Below, piece after piece: positions 45,269 through 54,572 of a stretch of 64,000 nucleotides of DNA. Position 1 is the first letter of the stretch. Each line of letters starts with the position of its first letter. The notes beneath the pieces were generated by a model. That model ran no database searches and was not told the origin of the DNA. It was given only the letters and a program-made list of their open reading frames with translations. Origin of the DNA: Acidicapsa acidisoli (lineage in GTDB: Bacteria > Acidobacteriota > Terriglobia > Terriglobales > Acidobacteriaceae). The stretch lies in contig NZ_JAGSYI010000002.1 of the NCBI RefSeq assembly GCF_025685625.1, positions 186,001 through 250,000 on the forward strand, written 5' to 3'. The position numbers were made by a program, and so were the translations under genes.

Positions 45269-46339
45269 ATGACAACCGCACACATTAATCGCATCGCAAC
45301 AGCAGTCCCTCAGCACAATGTCCATCGGGCATTCATTGATTTTGCGGCTAACTTGCTCTCAGAGGGTACGACCAGAAATCTGTTTCGCCGTATGGCGCGC
45401 TTGTCGGCAATCGAAGATCGCTACTCATTCGTGAATCCGATCCACGCTGAAGGCGGCTCGTGGGGCGATGCTGAGCAGATCTATGTGCCAGGAGACTTTC
45501 CCGGAACAGCGCGTCGCATGGAGTTGTTCGAACGCTTTGCCCCACAGTTGGCACGCAGCGCATTGGACAAGCTTTCACTTACTGAAGCGGAGCGGCGAAG
45601 CATAACGCACGTGATCGTGACGTCGTGCACCGGACTCTACGCTCCGGGCCTGGACTTCGAAGTCGTCAACCATCTCGGGCTTTCCCCGTCGGTCGAACGA
45701 ACGATGATCGGCTTCATGGGATGCTACGCCGCCGTTAACGCAATGAAGCTGGCCCATCACACTGTGCGTTCCGAGCCGGATGCAGCAGTCCTGGTATTGA
45801 ATCTTGAGCTCTGCACGTTACACTTTCAGGAAACCCATCAGTTGGAACAGATACTGTCCTTTCTGGTCTTTGCGGATGGTTGCGCTGCCTCTCTGATAAC
45901 CGCGCAGCATAAAGGGCTGGCCATCGACAGCTTTCTCGCCGTTTCTATTCCCCAGACAATCGACCTGATTACCTGGCGAATTGGTGAACTCGGATTCGAC
46001 ATGCATCTTTCCGGCGAGGTGCCCGGGGAAATCTGCCGAGCGTTGAAGCAATCAGGACCTGAAATAACGCGTGGGCAAGATCCGTTGTGCGTCGACTGGT
46101 GGGCGGTGCATCCAGGCGGCCGCTCAATTCTCGACTCGGTAGAGAAAGGCCTTTCCCTGGGCGCAGATGCTCTCGCATGTTCACGCGACATTCTGGCGCG
46201 ATATGGCAACATGTCCTCTGCAAGCGTTATGTTCGTGTTACAGCAGATTATGGAGCGAGCAAAGGCGGGGCAACAAGGCTGTGCCATGTCCTTTGGACCT
46301 GGACTCACGGCGGAGACCATGCTCTTCCATGCCGCTTAG
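45269..46339 (+). CDS. Type III polyketide synthase (chalcone/stilbene synthase-like)
   Basis: ATG 45269 (MTTAHINRIATAVP) is preferred over an in-frame TTG at 45233; AGGGAAAG lies upstream. The 356-residue length is normal for the family. The Cys-His-Asn triad is visible: Cys120 in VTSCTGLYAPGLDF, His281 in WAVHPGGRSILD, Asn314 in GNMSSASVMF. GFMGCYAAVNA and SFGPGLTAE are also typical. Such homodimers condense malonyl units onto an acyl-CoA starter to make pyrones, resorcinols or naphthalenes; the starter cannot be told. The stop overlaps the methyltransferase start by 11 bp, the first step of a three-gene operon. Confidence 0.93.
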   Translation: MTTAHINRIATAVPQHNVHRAFIDFAANLLSEGTTRNLFRRMARLSAIEDRYSFVNPIHAEGGSWGDAEQIYVPGDFPGTARRMELFERFAPQLARSALDKLSLTEAERRSITHVIVTSCTGLYAPGLDFEVVNHLGLSPSVERTMIGFMGCYAAVNAMKLAHHTVRSEPDAAVLVLNLELCTLHFQETHQLEQILSFLVFADGCAASLITAQHKGLAIDSFLAVSIPQTIDLITWRIGELGFDMHLSGEVPGEICRALKQSGPEITRGQDPLCVDWWAVHPGGRSILDSVEKGLSLGADALACSRDILARYGNMSSASVMFVLQQIMERAKAGQQGCAMSFGPGLTAETMLFHAA

Positions 46340-47075
46340 CATTCCGGATTTCCGCCATCGCTTGCAGCTTGATGAACTGATGGACGAGCCATGCAGCCGC
46401 GAAGAGATTCGCGCCTGCCTTCGGGACATCTCAAGGACAAATCGCTGGACGTTGGCCTACCGGCCCCTGCTGCACTGGCTTGATACTTTCACGAAAGATG
46501 TACCGATGCTTGGGGAACCCCTGCGCATCCTTGACATTGGCTGCGGCGATGGAGATGGGCTGCGCAGGATCGACCAATGGGCAAGGCAGCGAGATATCGA
46601 CGTGGAGTTGACGGGCCTCGACTTGAATCCGGACACGATAGAGATTGCAGCGGAGGCCAGTCCTGCCGCGAGCAGAATTCAATGGATCAATGCCGATGTA
46701 CTTGCTTACGCGCCACAGGAACCGGTTCACCTGGTCGTCAGTTCCCTCTTTACCCATCATCTTGTCGAAGACGATATTGTTCGATTCATTCAATGGATGG
46801 AGCAGCACGCCGGACTCGGATGGTTTATCAACGACCTCTCCCGCGCACCGATTCCGTACCATCTCTTCCGTATCTTCTCAAAGTTGGCGAGACTCCATCC
46901 CTTTGTACAACATGACGGACCCGTCTCCATTGCACGGTCTTTCGTGCCGAATGACTGGCAAAGAATGTGCACTGCCGCCGGTCTGCGAAATCATGACTTC
47001 GCTGTACAGAGCTTCACGCCGGCGCGTCTTTGTGTCGCAAGACGAAAGCCGCGGCCAGTGAGAAAGTCCAAATGA
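46329..47075 (+). CDS. Class I SAM-dependent methyltransferase (polyketide cluster)
   Basis: Start at ATG 46329, overlapping the polyketide synthase stop by 11 bp; a longer open frame to 46167 is only antisynchronous read-through of that gene. 248 residues. SAM-binding motif I ILDIGCGDGDGL, acidic residue after beta2 (LTGLDLNPDTI), motif around INADVL, and post-motif VVSSLFTHHLVEDD. It probably O- or C-methylates the polyketide or acts on an isoprenoid quinone-like product. Its stop overlaps the next start in ATGA, so the operon is translationally coupled. Confidence 0.9.
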   Translation: MPLSIPDFRHRLQLDELMDEPCSREEIRACLRDISRTNRWTLAYRPLLHWLDTFTKDVPMLGEPLRILDIGCGDGDGLRRIDQWARQRDIDVELTGLDLNPDTIEIAAEASPAASRIQWINADVLAYAPQEPVHLVVSSLFTHHLVEDDIVRFIQWMEQHAGLGWFINDLSRAPIPYHLFRIFSKLARLHPFVQHDGPVSIARSFVPNDWQRMCTAAGLRNHDFAVQSFTPARLCVARRKPRPVRKSK

Positions 47076-48226
47076 GCGTTTCCAGCGTCATGGTTGACAA
47101 CCTTGTCATTGGAGGAGGCCTTGCGGGCACAATGGTGGCGATCCGCCTGGCGGCTGCAGGACGCCAGGTTACTCTCGTTGAGAAAGAGAGTTCCGCGCAT
47201 CATAAGGTCTGTGGTGAATTTTTGAGCCACGAAGCCATCGAGTATCTGCACCTGGTGGGGGTTAGCCCGTCAGGTCTTGGCGCGGCCACGATCCGTACGC
47301 TGCGTCTTTCCTCAAGACGGGAGGTAATAGAAACAGCCCTGCCCTTCCGAGCGCTATCGCTCTCACGGTACGCCCTGGACGCGGCGATGCTCACTTGCGC
47401 CGAAAGGCGAGGGTGCACGGTAATGCGTGGGTTATTCGTGGATCAGCTGACAACCGACGACAACCTGTGGTTCGCGAAATTCCGCAACGGTGAATCGTTG
47501 TGCGCTCACACGGTGTTTCTGGCGAATGGCAAACACGATCTTCGCGGATGGGATCGTTCACCCACCGGGCAGTCCGACCTCGTCGCCTTCAAATTGCACT
47601 GGCAACTGGAGCGTAGCCAGACCGAGGCATTGAGAGAGGCGATTGAGATATTTCTCTTCTCGGGCGGATATGGAGGGCTCTCTCTGGTCGAAAAAGATGT
47701 GGCCAATCTGTGCCTGATTGTTCGGCGTGCGGAGTTGCGCAAGATCGGCGGATGGACTGAGCTATTCAAATCTATTCTCGGTGATAACCGGAACTTGCAG
47801 GAACGCATGCGAGGCGCAAAAGCCATGTGGGATCGGCCATTGGCCGTCTCCTCGATTCCGTACGGTTATCTTGCCGACCGTCCCTTCGGCCTCTGGTGTG
47901 TAGGCGACCAAGCAGCGGTCATCCCATCGTTTACCGGGGATGGCATGTCGATTGCCTTGCACAGTGCAGCTCTTGCCGCGGAGATGTACCTGGCTGGCGA
48001 CAGCGCCGACCAATACTATCGCAGGCTGCGTGCTCAACTAGGCCGAGGCATGTCGTTCGCAGCGTTGCTCTCGCGATTGATGGTGACAGGTGTGGGTCGC
48101 AACCTGGCACCTTTGGGCTTTTCCCTCTTCCCGAATGCGATGCGAAGGATCGCCCTGTCGACCAGGATTCCAAAGCAAGCTTTCCTTGGCGACTCCACTC
48201 TTCTCTCCCAGAATGAGTCAAGTTAG
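47072..48226 (+). CDS. FAD-dependent oxidoreductase (geranylgeranyl reductase-like; polyketide cluster)
   Basis: Start at ATG 47072 within the ATGA overlap. 384 residues. Dinucleotide motif VIGGGLAGTMVAIRLAAAGRQVTLVEKES; then KVCGEFLS, the C-x-G-E motif of geranylgeranyl reductase and related flavoproteins; GDQAAVIPSFTGDGMSIAL for the FAD ribityl-phosphate site. Family members reduce prenyl chains or hydroxylate aromatic rings. Next to a type III polyketide synthase and methyltransferase it likely tailors the product by oxidation or reduction. Third and last gene of the operon. Confidence 0.92.
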   Translation: MSVSSVMVDNLVIGGGLAGTMVAIRLAAAGRQVTLVEKESSAHHKVCGEFLSHEAIEYLHLVGVSPSGLGAATIRTLRLSSRREVIETALPFRALSLSRYALDAAMLTCAERRGCTVMRGLFVDQLTTDDNLWFAKFRNGESLCAHTVFLANGKHDLRGWDRSPTGQSDLVAFKLHWQLERSQTEALREAIEIFLFSGGYGGLSLVEKDVANLCLIVRRAELRKIGGWTELFKSILGDNRNLQERMRGAKAMWDRPLAVSSIPYGYLADRPFGLWCVGDQAAVIPSFTGDGMSIALHSAALAAEMYLAGDSADQYYRRLRAQLGRGMSFAALLSRLMVTGVGRNLAPLGFSLFPNAMRRIALSTRIPKQAFLGDSTLLSQNESS

Positions 48227-48406
48227 TAATGAGCCGGAGTTGAGCAACCGTCTTGGGAGAGCGACAGTGCTGTCTCCAAGTGCAAAACGGCATTGCATGA
48301 AATTATGCTGCTCTCAATGCGCTTCAATCTGCCACCGGCAGGCTAAGGACGCAGACGAGAGTATCAGGTGTCCTGAGAACCGATTGTGGGACAGCTAACC
48401 GAAAGC

Positions 48407-50188
48407 TCAGCTACCGCCGTTTCCGCCCGGCTCCTGATCGGGGCTCTGCTCGAGTTTTTGATCGGCGTTTGGATTGGGGTTCTGGCTTGGTTTCTGATCG
48501 GATGTCTGGCCGGACTTCTGGTTAGAGTTCTGATCAGACTTCTGATCGGGCTCTTGATCGGATTTCTGGCTGGTGCTCGATTCCTTCTCCGTGAGCTTCT
48601 CAAGCGTGGACTGCATCTTCTGGACCCACCCGGCTGTTTCGTGCTCGAGGGTGGTTTCGGTTTGATCCACCAGGAGGTCGATGTTCTTTTGTCTCGTTCT
48701 CTCCCAGGGTGAGAGACCTTTCCACCACGATTCGATATTGCGCAGACTCATGAGGGCTGCGTTGTATTGAACAAGTGAAGTCTCGACCTGATCGAGTTCC
48801 AGTTTCGATGCGAAGGCCGTCGCGAGGGCGGTGGTGAATGCGACCCAAAGATCCAATTTGATGGCGGCAAGGAATGTGCCTGCGCCGCCGGCGGAGAGTA
48901 TACAGATCTGGAGGATCATCAATTGGCGATAAAGCCGCCGGGTCGTTTTCACAAAATAGGCGATCTGATCGTCAACCCGGGTGCGAAGATATTCTTCCGC
49001 GGTGAGGAAGGTGGTTCGCTGAGGGTCTCCAATCGGTTGCGGTGCGAGATTGGTACGATTGACCTCACTCTGCCCGAGATTTGAGGTGATGTCCCGGATG
49101 TTGGAAGCAAGCTGTGTGGACGCTGACTGTGTTTTGCATTGATCTTCGCTGTAAGCGCCCGACCTGGTGCGATATCGGAAGATATGCTGTTTCACCGATT
49201 CTGAGGCGGCGCGTAGCAGTATCCACTTGTTTCCATCGCGGAACCGGGCGTTGAACCCAACCAGCAGCGAGATGCTGATCGGGATGACGATCATGACGAT
49301 GTGCAGCGTTCCTTCGGCGGACTGCGCCCAAGAGTATTTGTGAGGATCGAGGCCATGGATCACAGAGAACAAAATGGCCATCAAGGTTGCGAGCACCGTC
49401 AGAAGGAGGATTGCAATCTGGGTCGTCCGAAACCAGGTCTGCTTTTTGACCGCGCCTTTATCGAGTTCGTCATAGCGAGACCATGCGTCAGCAAGAATTT
49501 CCCCTGGCTTTTGAATTGGGCCAAGCAGCAGCCGTTTTAAGGTGTCCGTATCGGCGGAGAAATCGATTGCTCGCATCATGCCGCTGTCGACGATCTCACG
49601 CACATCCGGATCGGCTATTTCTGCGAGTTTGCCACCAGCATCCACGGAATCCTTGGCAGTGAGCAGCGCATCTCCAAGCACCCCTGTATTCCGCATGACC
49701 AACAGCGGCCAGCAATTGCGCGCGCAGCGCAACGCGATTGCCTTGTCGGAATCGCTGCCGCCGATGAGGAGGGCGATAGTTAGCTTCCTGGCTGAAGGCG
49801 GCTTTCCCGCCAGGCCTGCCGCGATCAAGAACCGAGCCTTGCCGGGGTTTGCACACTGCGCGGGTAGCCGCATCAGCGCCGCGTGATTCGCGGCTGGCGC
49901 GGTAGTTCCCGGCGACAGAATGCCGAGCGTGGCAGGCGCCAGGTCTACCTGATCGATAGCGTCGCCAAGCAGCCCGGCAAGTCCATTGGCCGCGCCATCG
50001 TCGACGAAGAGCGCGTTCGAGAGGATCGCGATGGGAATGAGTGCCCGCGCAAAAGCACTTCGCACTTCTGCGGATCTGGTGTCGTCCGCTCTGCCGAAGA
50101 GAAGGATGATTACTTCTGCATTATGCTTGAATTTCCCCGCAGTATCGTCCGGGGAGTCGGATGGAGGAATCTCGATCGGATCTGGCAT
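48407..50188 (-). CDS. LSDAT (SLOG)-SLATT membrane protein, predicted nucleotide-sensing effector
   Basis: ATG 50188 is used; the frame extends to 50278, which would narrow the gap to the divergent gene. 593 residues. Residues 20-190 read as a LSDAT/SLOG Rossmannoid domain: VIILLFG, LFVDDGAANGLAGLLGDAI, NHAALMRLP, TIALLIGGSDSDKAI, CWPLLVMRNTGVLGDAL. Then two transmembrane pairs (AILLLTVLATLMAILFSVIHG and IVMIVIPISISLLVGF; ILQICILSAGGAGTFLAAI and a following segment) with DGNKWILLRAASESVKQHIFRYRTRSGAY between, a SLATT/DUF4231 signature, and a helical end ENLEHETAGWVQKM-like. The last 55 residues are a DQKS/DQ-rich low-complexity tail. Known: such fusions are predicted to gate membranes on binding a nucleotide second messenger. 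Confidence 0.75.
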   Translation of the reverse strand: MPDPIEIPPSDSPDDTAGKFKHNAEVIILLFGRADDTRSAEVRSAFARALIPIAILSNALFVDDGAANGLAGLLGDAIDQVDLAPATLGILSPGTTAPAANHAALMRLPAQCANPGKARFLIAAGLAGKPPSARKLTIALLIGGSDSDKAIALRCARNCWPLLVMRNTGVLGDALLTAKDSVDAGGKLAEIADPDVREIVDSGMMRAIDFSADTDTLKRLLLGPIQKPGEILADAWSRYDELDKGAVKKQTWFRTTQIAILLLTVLATLMAILFSVIHGLDPHKYSWAQSAEGTLHIVMIVIPISISLLVGFNARFRDGNKWILLRAASESVKQHIFRYRTRSGAYSEDQCKTQSASTQLASNIRDITSNLGQSEVNRTNLAPQPIGDPQRTTFLTAEEYLRTRVDDQIAYFVKTTRRLYRQLMILQICILSAGGAGTFLAAIKLDLWVAFTTALATAFASKLELDQVETSLVQYNAALMSLRNIESWWKGLSPWERTRQKNIDLLVDQTETTLEHETAGWVQKMQSTLEKLTEKESSTSQKSDQEPDQKSDQNSNQKSGQTSDQKPSQNPNPNADQKLEQSPDQEPGGNGGS

Positions 50189-50296
50189 AGATTGGTTCTC
50201 AATGGGCGCAAGCGTAGCATGAAACAGATGGAAGTTGAAGAATTTATTGGCGCGATGAGTCAGGATCAGATATCTCAAAACGAGTTGGAGAACGGA

Positions 50297-50833
50297 ATGA
50301 TACTTGGATTGGCTGGACGTCGGATTGATGCGCGGGAAACATCCGATCCGGTATTTCCTTTCGGAAACGCAGGGAAGGTCGGGGAGCGCCTGGAACGCCT
50401 GCTTTCGGAGCAGGGTGTGCGCGTCCTGGTTTGTTCAGCGGCCTGCGGCGCCGACCTCATCGCTCTGCAAGTCGCCGAGACACTGGACATCCGGAGCCGG
50501 ATCATTCTTCCGTTTGAACCGGGCCAATTCCGCCAGACCTCCGTGATTGACCGGCCGGGAGATTGGGGACCCATCTTCGACCGGATCATCGCAGCGGCCG
50601 AGCACCGGAAGGATCTTATCGATTTACAACTTAGCCAGGGCGATGAGGCATATGTTAGAGCGAACCACGCCATTCTCGACGAAATTGTGCGCGTGGCGGA
50701 GGCTTCCGGCGATCAAGCCGCAGTTTCCCTGGTTTGGGATCAGAGGTCAAAGGGAAAGGACGACTATACCGAATACCTGGGGGAAGCTGCGAGAGAACTC
50801 GGACTCACCGTATTCGAAGTGAGCACGCTGTAA
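50297..50833 (+). CDS. Stand-alone SLOG-domain protein (predicted nucleotide/ligand sensor)
   Basis: Start at ATG 50297, set by GGAG 7 nt upstream; earlier in-frame ATGs (50219, 50255) lack a site and the longer open frame to 49883 is a shadow of the neighbour. 178 residues beginning at the first strand: ILGLAGRRID, then VRVLVCSAACGADLIALQVA (the G-x-A-D phosphate-binding loop), IILPFEPGQFRQTSV, and AAVSLVWDQ near the end. Similar domains occur attached to cyclases and in DprA-like SLOG families. It is transcribed divergently from the LSDAT-SLATT gene with 109 bp between starts, so a shared regulator and joint function are likely. The ligand is unknown. Confidence 0.7.
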   Translation: MILGLAGRRIDARETSDPVFPFGNAGKVGERLERLLSEQGVRVLVCSAACGADLIALQVAETLDIRSRIILPFEPGQFRQTSVIDRPGDWGPIFDRIIAAAEHRKDLIDLQLSQGDEAYVRANHAILDEIVRVAEASGDQAAVSLVWDQRSKGKDDYTEYLGEAARELGLTVFEVSTL

Positions 50834-51072
50834 GCCTTACTCATTTACATTCTCACATCGCCTACTGCCACCTACATTCATTGAAGCTCGTCGTGCGGAG
50901 ACCTCCGCAAGATTCATGAACCCATACCGGAAAAATCAGCATCAAAGGGAGGGATATTCGCGCTAAGTTAAAGCATTATTTGAGTAAACATTAGTAGCGT
51001 TGTGGGGTGTGTCCTAGCGAAATTCAGGAATCAATTCAGCGTAAGCCGCAGTCAAAGACGCTGGAGGTTGTT
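50834..51072. other. Promoter region of the TonB-dependent receptor
   Basis: The 239 bp upstream of the receptor are clearly AT-richer around 50935-51000 (TTAAAG...TTTGAGTAAACATT), where a promoter is likely. GGAGG at 51063-51067 serves the ATG at 51073. No operator palindrome could be identified. Confidence 0.35.
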
Positions 51073-54000
51073 ATGAGATTCAGGAATCCCCCGGACACAC
51101 GAGCGCACATTCTCCCCATAGTCGCCGCCCTTTTCTACCTAGTCTCCGTAATCGCATCCGCACAGACGGATAGCGGCCGTGTCACAGGAACAGTGTCCGA
51201 TGCCACCGGCGCAATCATTCCTGGAGCCACTATCACGCTGACCGATGTCGATACCGGCGCTATCAGCAAGATGACTTCGAAGGATGATGGAACATTCACC
51301 TTTGCTGCCGTGCCCCGTGGCCAGTACAAGGTAGATATCTCAATGGACGGCTTCACGTCGATCAGCCAATCATTTACGCTCGAGGTTTCGCAAGTTCAGG
51401 AGATTAATGCGCACCTTCAGCCCGGTGGCGCCACGACTGTTGTGCAGGTGACGGATGCAGCGCCGCTGGTTGATACCTCGACCTCTTCGGTCGGCGAAGA
51501 TATCCAGGGGAGGCAGGTTACGGAACTGCCGTTGAACGGCCGCAATTTCACTCAGCTTGCGCTGCTCACTCCGGGTGTGACTCGCGGAAACTATGGCAAT
51601 TCCGCGTCGGGTGTTAACGGAGACGTGGAGACCTTCCGGAACTCAGAATCGGGCGGTGGCTCGCTTTCGACCAATGGATTGCGGCCTCAGGCGAACAACT
51701 TCATCCTGGACGGGATCGACAATAACGAGTCGCTGGTCAACACGCTTGATTTCTTCCCGAACATTGAAGGAACAGAAGAGTTCAAAGTGAATACGAGCAC
51801 CGCACCTGCGGAGTTCGGACGAGCTGGAGGCGCGATCGTCCAGTCGTCCATTAAGTCTGGAGGCAGCCAGTTCCACGGATCGGCCTTTGAATTCGGGCGT
51901 TCAAGTCTTTTTGATTCGAACCCGAACCACGGGTTCATTGGTGTTGCTCCAACACCTGTTCTGCCCTTCAAACGCAATACTTTTGGCGGCTCTGTTGGCG
52001 GACCGGTGTGGAAGAACCATGTCTTCCTGTTTGGCGACTACCAGGGTGTTCGCGAGAACCAACCTCTCAATGCGGAGTCGGATACGGTACCTACCATGCT
52101 GATGCGGCAGGGCAACTTCTCTGAGCTGCTAGGAACTACCGGGATTACGGCCGCACCTCTTTACATCTTCTGTCCCAATCTTTACCCGAATGGCCCGAAC
52201 GGTACGGCGGTGTACACGAGCGGAGCTATTTACGATCCTCTGACTTGCAACCCCTTTCCTGGGAACATCATTCCGAGCACCCAGCTGAACCCGGCTGCCC
52301 TCAACTATCTCAACGCCTATCCGCTGCCTAACACTTCGGGCACGACAAACGGAACGGAGAATAACTACACGACCTCGCGCGTCAACGTTACGCACAACAA
52401 CACCTTCGACGTGCGTGCGGATGGGAATCTCACAAAGAGTGATCGTGCCTTTGCGCGGTTTGTGTATGACAACAGCAACTTCAGCCGCACTTCCTCGCTG
52501 CCGAACCTGCCTGCGGGCTTCGCCTCCGGCGAGAATTATGTGCATGGCCGTGGTTATGCCGTCGGGGAAACACACATCTTTTCGCCGACTGTGATTAACG
52601 AGTTTCGTATCGGCTACAACCGTTATACGTTCGCAAACGTACCGGTATTCTCCGGCGTGCCGATCTCGGCTGATCTGGGGATTGTGAACGCCAATCGCAA
52701 TGCCAATCTCGGCGGCGGGGCGCTGATTGGAGGCAATGGAAACGAGATCGATTACACGGGTGACTACGGGACCTACGCGGTACCGGAAAACACCTATGAG
52801 ATCAATGACGCTGTAACCATTGCGAGGACAAAGCATACCTTCAAATTTGGCGCGGCTGCGATTCGGCGCGAGGTGGCTTACTTCCGTCCGATCTCCGGCA
52901 AGGGATACTTCAATTTCGCTTCGGGCGACTCAACTGGATACGTAGTCTCAGAGATGCTCGCCGGTTTCACTGACTACTACAGCATCGGCGCACAAAGCGG
53001 TTTCTATGGAACCCGCAATTATGAGTTTGGTATCTTTGGTGAGGATGACTGGCATGCGACGCAGCGGTTGATGCTCAATCTCGGCTTGCGCTACGACATC
53101 ATCACGTGGCCGACCGAGGAGTACAACCGCCAGGCAGCGCTCGATCCGGCAACCGGCACGATAGAGCTGGCCGGGGTCAATGGTGTGCCGCGCACCATCA
53201 TCAACAACAACTACGGCAACTTCGCTCCTCGCATCGGATTTGCATACGACGTATTTGGCACAGGCAAGACGGTGCTGCGCGGAGGCTATGGAATTTACTA
53301 TTTCCTCGATCGTGGCGGCATCGATAACCAGCTTGGTCAGCAGGTGCCCTTTGGCGGCAGCGTCAACTACACAGCGCAGCAAGGCTACCGCTATACGTTC
53401 ACGGGCGCGGCAACTCCGAATCAAAACAGCAATGCGAACGCAACGGGACCGCTGCCGTTGCCAGGATTCCCTAACTTCAATCCGAATGATCCACCTGCCG
53501 GCATTAACGTGTTTGCTGTAGAGCGGACGGAGAAGCTTCCCAATGTGCAACAGTACGACCTGCAGCTACAGCAGCAGTTTGGAACGAAGACAATTATTAC
53601 GCTGGGCTACGTGGGCAACAAGACCACGCATCTCGCGACCGGCTACCTTGACAATACCAATCCGCTTGGAACGCCGAGCACGACTCCGAATCCGTATCCG
53701 AATATCGGCGAGGTGGTGCTGAACAAGACCGATGGCGTGTCGCACTACAACAGCTTGCAGGCTCAACTCAACTACAAGGCGACTAACACCCTGATCTTCA
53801 CCAGTTCGTATACGTGGGCGCACAACATCGACGACACGGACGGCTATCTGGACTTCTACGCAGTTAGCCCGATCTACGTCTACAACCACGCGCTGAACAA
53901 GGGTAACTCAACCCTCGACCAGCGGAACGTCTTCGTTGCGAGTGCTTTGTATACACTGCCATTCGGGCGTGGCCAGATGTTTGCGAATCACGTGGGCCGC

Positions 54001-54456
54001 GGGTTGGATATGGTTATAGGAGGGTGGCAACTCAATACGATTGTCTCTGCCGAAACCGGTTCGCCGTTCAGCGTTATCGGCGTCGAGAACTTCGGGTCGT
54101 CCTACAGTTTGCGCGCCAATGAGAAGGGTGGAGACCCTGTGACACACAGTGTCCTCAGCCAGCCTTATCTGGTAAAGTCTGACTTCTCAGCGCCAGCGCC
54201 CGGTACGGAAGGCAACACGGGCCGCAACGAATATTTTGGCCCTGGGCTCGCGGAGGGCGATATCTCTCTGTTCAAGACGCTGCACTTTACTGAACGCTTT
54301 GCAACGGAGCTTCGCGCGGAGGTCTACAACGTGACAAACACGCCGCAGTTTACCAATCCGGATGCAAACATCATCGATGGAACATTCGGTCAGATCACGG
54401 GTACACGTGAGTATTCGGAACGGCAGATGCAAATGGCAGTGCGCTTTCTCTTCTAA
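51073..54456 (+). CDS. TonB-dependent receptor with carboxypeptidase-regulatory-like domain (Oar-like)
   Basis: Start at ATG 51073 after GGAGG; a longer frame to 51007 has no such site. 1127 residues. Signal peptide (HILPIVAALFYLVSVIASAQ), a CarboxypepD_reg-like Ig fold (GRVTGTVSDATGAIIPGATITLTDVDTG...TFTFAAVPRGQYKVDIS), a plug domain (VTELPLNGRNFTQLALLTPGV, FILDGIDNNESLVNT), and a large barrel with many aromatic strand ends, terminating MAVRFLF. This is the abundant acidobacterial outer-membrane importer class. With GH13 and GH31 hydrolases downstream it most likely takes up oligosaccharides; SusD-type partners are absent, as usual in this phylum. Confidence 0.93.
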   Translation: MRFRNPPDTRAHILPIVAALFYLVSVIASAQTDSGRVTGTVSDATGAIIPGATITLTDVDTGAISKMTSKDDGTFTFAAVPRGQYKVDISMDGFTSISQSFTLEVSQVQEINAHLQPGGATTVVQVTDAAPLVDTSTSSVGEDIQGRQVTELPLNGRNFTQLALLTPGVTRGNYGNSASGVNGDVETFRNSESGGGSLSTNGLRPQANNFILDGIDNNESLVNTLDFFPNIEGTEEFKVNTSTAPAEFGRAGGAIVQSSIKSGGSQFHGSAFEFGRSSLFDSNPNHGFIGVAPTPVLPFKRNTFGGSVGGPVWKNHVFLFGDYQGVRENQPLNAESDTVPTMLMRQGNFSELLGTTGITAAPLYIFCPNLYPNGPNGTAVYTSGAIYDPLTCNPFPGNIIPSTQLNPAALNYLNAYPLPNTSGTTNGTENNYTTSRVNVTHNNTFDVRADGNLTKSDRAFARFVYDNSNFSRTSSLPNLPAGFASGENYVHGRGYAVGETHIFSPTVINEFRIGYNRYTFANVPVFSGVPISADLGIVNANRNANLGGGALIGGNGNEIDYTGDYGTYAVPENTYEINDAVTIARTKHTFKFGAAAIRREVAYFRPISGKGYFNFASGDSTGYVVSEMLAGFTDYYSIGAQSGFYGTRNYEFGIFGEDDWHATQRLMLNLGLRYDIITWPTEEYNRQAALDPATGTIELAGVNGVPRTIINNNYGNFAPRIGFAYDVFGTGKTVLRGGYGIYYFLDRGGIDNQLGQQVPFGGSVNYTAQQGYRYTFTGAATPNQNSNANATGPLPLPGFPNFNPNDPPAGINVFAVERTEKLPNVQQYDLQLQQQFGTKTIITLGYVGNKTTHLATGYLDNTNPLGTPSTTPNPYPNIGEVVLNKTDGVSHYNSLQAQLNYKATNTLIFTSSYTWAHNIDDTDGYLDFYAVSPIYVYNHALNKGNSTLDQRNVFVASALYTLPFGRGQMFANHVGRGLDMVIGGWQLNTIVSAETGSPFSVIGVENFGSSYSLRANEKGGDPVTHSVLSQPYLVKSDFSAPAPGTEGNTGRNEYFGPGLAEGDISLFKTLHFTERFATELRAEVYNVTNTPQFTNPDANIIDGTFGQITGTREYSERQMQMAVRFLF

Positions 54457-54572
54457 GCGAACCGCTTTCAACTCCAGGGGCCGTGCGCGAACCAGCGGCG
54501 GCGCCTTGGAGATTCACTGAATGGCGGTACATCCTGCCGCGTCACCAACTCTCTGCTTAAAGGATGCTTGTA

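Noticed and set aside
46167-46328. Longer start of the methyltransferase gene
   Set aside because: These codons overlap the polyketide synthase gene and are rich in Cys/Arg/Ser without similarity to methyltransferases; the ATG at 46329 has the family start.
49883-50296. Longer N-terminus for the SLOG protein
   Set aside because: The sequence is antisense to the LSDAT domain; the ATG at 50297 has a proper GGAG and begins at the first strand of the fold.
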